NCBI GenBank assembly: GCA_003255025.1 | Contig: QANY01012038.1 | Span: forward strand, 17,003 to 81,002 | Length of the DNA stretch: 64,000 bases | Direction of reading: 5' to 3' | Source of the DNA: Datisca glomerata | Taxonomy: Eukaryota; Streptophyta; Magnoliopsida; Cucurbitales; Datiscaceae | Part shown: one piece after another, positions 61,193 to 64,000 of the stretch | How the letters are laid out: every line of letters begins with the position of its first letter | How positions within the stretch are numbered: the stretch's first letter is position 1 | Made by a program: the position numbers and the translations under genes | The notes under the pieces: model-generated | The model's database searches: none | The model's input: the letters and a program-made list of their open reading frames with translations, nothing else | What the model was told of the DNA's origin: nothing

Positions 61193-61624
61193 TTTTGATG
61201 CAATTAATCTGTTCACCGTTATTATGACTAGTTATTATTATTATTGTTGCTCACTTGCTTACTGGAATAATTGGTTTTGCATAATCTTACTCTCCAGCCA
61301 TGTGGCTGGTTATTCTTATAATTGATTATTTCTCTGTATTATTTATTTATCTAATTTGTGAATCTGTTTTATTAGAGGCTGACATATCAGCTTCAATTTG
61401 GTTAGCTTTAGGCACCACAATAAGACCTCTTAGATACATAAATCCCGAGGGTAGAGTGATTGTAGTGGCAAAGTGGTGAAGAGAGAACCTTGTAGGAGGT
61501 TGTAGAAGTTACAATAGATTAGTAATCAAAATATTGTATAAAATTTTCAATCATAAGAATAATTTAGTTATTTGAGCCGCGACTAGATTATTTAGAAGTA
61601 ATTATTCTAGTAGCAATAGGTCCA
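61193..61624. other. Probable pararetrovirus leader or junction sequence
   Basis: Between the break in copy 1 and the movement-protein block of copy 2. Contains TTATTATTATTATTG and no coding domain. No caulimovirid tRNA-Met primer site was found. Confidence 0.4.
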
Positions 61625-62156
61625 CAATAACCTCAATACCTGACGTAATAAATGAAGAACATTTTGAATTAGCAGATGATCAAGTATATCATAGAATATG
61701 GAATATACCCAAAGTCCCTAATAAAAATATTTACAAATAAACATGGTCTGTTGCTTCCTTCAAGCCTCAGTATCATGTAAAAATAATAGAAAAAATATAT
61801 GTTCTTGGAAAAGAGCATGAAACTTGTCAATTACTTTCACCCAATACGATTAAACATCACATTGATGAATGATATAATTTTCTTCATTTTAGTTTAGTCT
61901 AGATTAGAGTTAAGCCACTCACAAGAAGATGCCTAAATATCTCTGTCTTATTAGCCTTACGAGATGCAAGACTTACAAGTTTTAATGATAGTGTTTTTGG
62001 ATTAATTGAATTCTCACTATATAATGGTCTAATCAATTTTGATTGTTTCCCTGATTTGTCTGTTAGTTTAGCAGATCCCCATATTTTAAAATCATTAACT
62101 TTAAATATTAAAACTAGTGGTTACCAAGTCCTAGAAGGCACCCAACGTCTACCTTG
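61625..62156 (+). pseudogene. Endogenous caulimovirid movement-protein remnant
   Basis: The second half reads as a plant viral movement protein of the caulimovirid type: a KPLTRR block near 61907-61930, an LRDAR motif near 61960-61975, a DS-x-FGLIEFSLYNG stretch near 61987-62030, and a conserved FDCFPDLSVSLAD region near 62038-62080. This is the family that forms tubules through plasmodesmata. In-frame stops occur at about 61738, 61870 and 61900, so it cannot be expressed as a whole. It directly precedes the copy 2 polyprotein region, matching the order in petuvirus-like genomes. Confidence 0.72.
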
Positions 62157-64000
62157 AATCTTTAGAATTCATTACAAAGTTACCAAAACAAATATGTATT
62201 TCCAAGCCACAAATAGGAGTCCAAGAATCAAACCATATTGATCCAATCTAGCCAAAGTAATGCCAATATTAGAGTTCCTAGAATTATGAGGTGGTCTGAT
62301 ATTACTTTGTCTTCTAATTAGCTTTTAACTAATGAAAGTCAACCTACTCTTATTCAAAGACCAATTCAAGAAGTAGATTACATCCACCAGTACATGGATG
62401 GTATTGTTAAAATTAACTTTCAATCATCTTCTAGTTCTAGTCCACAAATTAGGGAGTATAGGTAGTTTACTACCCCTAGGAATTCCTTTTTAGGATCATC
62501 CATTAATAATTATCAATATCTTAGTATTCAACAATTATAACAAGATTTGAAAAATTTAAAAATTAAAAGTTTAAGAGTTAAAGGCATAACCACAAGTTCC
62601 TAAGTTAATCAGTGAGTCTTTGATGATAAAGTGGGAACAATCTGACCAAGCTGAAGCACCCACTGAATCAGATTTCCAAGGAAACTTTCTTCATGTTAAT
62701 CATCAACTCTTAATCCTCAATATATGAACCTTGAATCAAGAATATAAATCAGATTGGGAAAGAATAACCCAACAAAATGATGACCCATCCAATCTTGATA
62801 GACGCAATAGGTTCAGAGAAAAATATAATATGAACAAAAGAGGAATCATACTTGCTAAATGGATGACATTCATGTAAGAATTTATAGTTGATATATTTTT
62901 CCTTTATTATATCGAGGATATTTATGAGAAAAATATCAAAGAAATTTTAAAATATAAATGGGTCAAGAAAGACTCCTGTGTAGTGTCTGCCAGTCATCCT
63001 CCTCCTGAGAAAATTATGATTAATTATTAAAATTATTTAATCACTGCTTCTCCTTTCAAGGTTACAAAGGAAGAAGAACCAAATAAAAAAGTAGTTGAGC
63101 AACTTAATTACACCAATCAGATCCTAATTATAATAGGTAAACAATTAGAAAAAATTGAGAATAAGGTTGATGATCTACATGAATCCAAAATTAATGAAGC
63201 TCTGAAAGTAAAACCTTTAATAAATCTTTAAGATAAAACCACTTTGAATATTGTTCCCATTAATAAACTGATCGATAAAATACTTCAAGAATTGAAGAAT
63301 AAATCTGTAGAATCATCTTTTCTGTTAAAATTATTAACCAAGATAGTAGTTCTGACTCAGATAGCCATATGACAGAATCCTCCTATGAGTCATCCACAAT
63401 CCATGAATCTTAACAAATTAACAATATTGGAGATACATTTAAAAATTTAGAAATTAATAAATTAGAAATAAAATGGCATAAGAAGCTTATGCCTCTAGAT
63501 GTACAAATTACTGAACCTTATTTCGTTAATCAATTTTCAGTATTTGCAGAAAAATTATACGAATAGAATATTGATGAAATTTTTGGGCAGGAAGTTTTCA
63601 ATAAAGTGCAACACATGGCAATGGTAGCTAACACCTACATCACAACTCACAATCTGCTTCATACTAAGGAAATCAAACTCTTAGTCATAGGATTCACATG
63701 AATGTTTCATTCCTGGCGTGAAAAATATCTCACAGAATAATCCAAAAATTCCATCCTTTCAGAAGTTAAGATTGATGCTGAAGGAACCCCAATTATTGGT
63801 TAAGATTAGGAAACAATGCATGATGCCATCAACACACTTCTTTACACAATAATTGAATATTTCATTGGTACGCTAAGTAATATTAATTCACGTATTCATG
63901 ATCAAATAACTAGTCTTAGGTGTTCAACCCTAAGTGATTTCTAATAATAGCAATACTGCAAGATTTTCGCAAACCCTTGAAAAATTCAATAAGGTTAAAG
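62157..64000 (+). pseudogene. Endogenous caulimovirid polyprotein remnant, copy 2 (runs off the window)
   Basis: Aligns with 59500-61192 at an offset of about 2.68 kb, including the Ser-rich stretch (62420-62450), the coiled-coil region (63060-63200) and the capsid-like block (63700-63760). It is more decayed than copy 1: stops at 62876, 63027, 63230, 63410 and 63565, among others, leave no long open frame. It continues past the point where copy 1 breaks (63880). Protease, RT and RNase H would be expected beyond the window but are not visible. Confidence 0.65.

Noticed and set aside
1..64000. tRNA, rRNA or other structured RNA genes
   Set aside because: None recognised. The tRNA-like matches are retrotransposon primer-binding sites.

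Overview
The window is AT-rich plant nuclear DNA, almost certainly from a flowering plant. Ty1/copia and Ty3/gypsy retrotransposons with tRNA-Met-type primer sites, a CACTA transposon end, a LINE-1 reverse transcriptase scrap and two endogenous caulimovirid (plant pararetrovirus) copies account for most of it. No complete host gene is visible. The only good host-gene candidate is the 3' part of a small secreted cysteine-rich peptide gene at 47465-47752, cut off by an assembly gap.

Layout, left half (1-46627). One composite locus recurs several times. A plus-strand Ty1/copia element has its 3' LTR split by a minus-strand Ty3/gypsy (Tekay/Del-like chromovirus) element; a TTTTT target duplication supports this. 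The gypsy element's RNase H region carries a 3.0 kb solo LTR of a second gypsy family (target duplication ATCTA). To the right, the copia LTR resumes and is followed by AT-rich host flank, a CACTA end and a LINE-1 RT fragment. Copies: 1-5194; 5196-16913; 16914-30991; and 31861-46627, which repeats 11728-30991 with large indels. All coding parts are broken.

Much of this redundancy may be artificial. Four single 'n' characters (5195, 19942, 21757, 23325) and the 869-N gap (30992-31860) each separate a contig tail from a contig head that repeats it, as expected when diverged haplotypes or overlapping contigs are scaffolded without merging. One repeat junction (16913/16914) is not marked by any N and may be a real tandem duplication.

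Right half (47465-64000). In order: the partial Cys-rich peptide gene; AT-rich spacer; a minus-strand copia fragment (about 49337-51425); a 1.5 kb foldback with two arms of about 480 bp (51428-52944); spacer; a decayed plus-strand copia element with recognisable primer site, gag, zinc knuckle, protease, integrase and truncated RT (54790-58398); a fragment of another copia family (58554-59499); then two tandem, decayed endogenous pararetrovirus segments running off the window end. The second includes a movement-protein block.

The elements do not form a working pathway. The window is a nested-transposon graveyard whose interest lies in its nesting order, the repair scars visible between copies, and the one candidate peptide gene.
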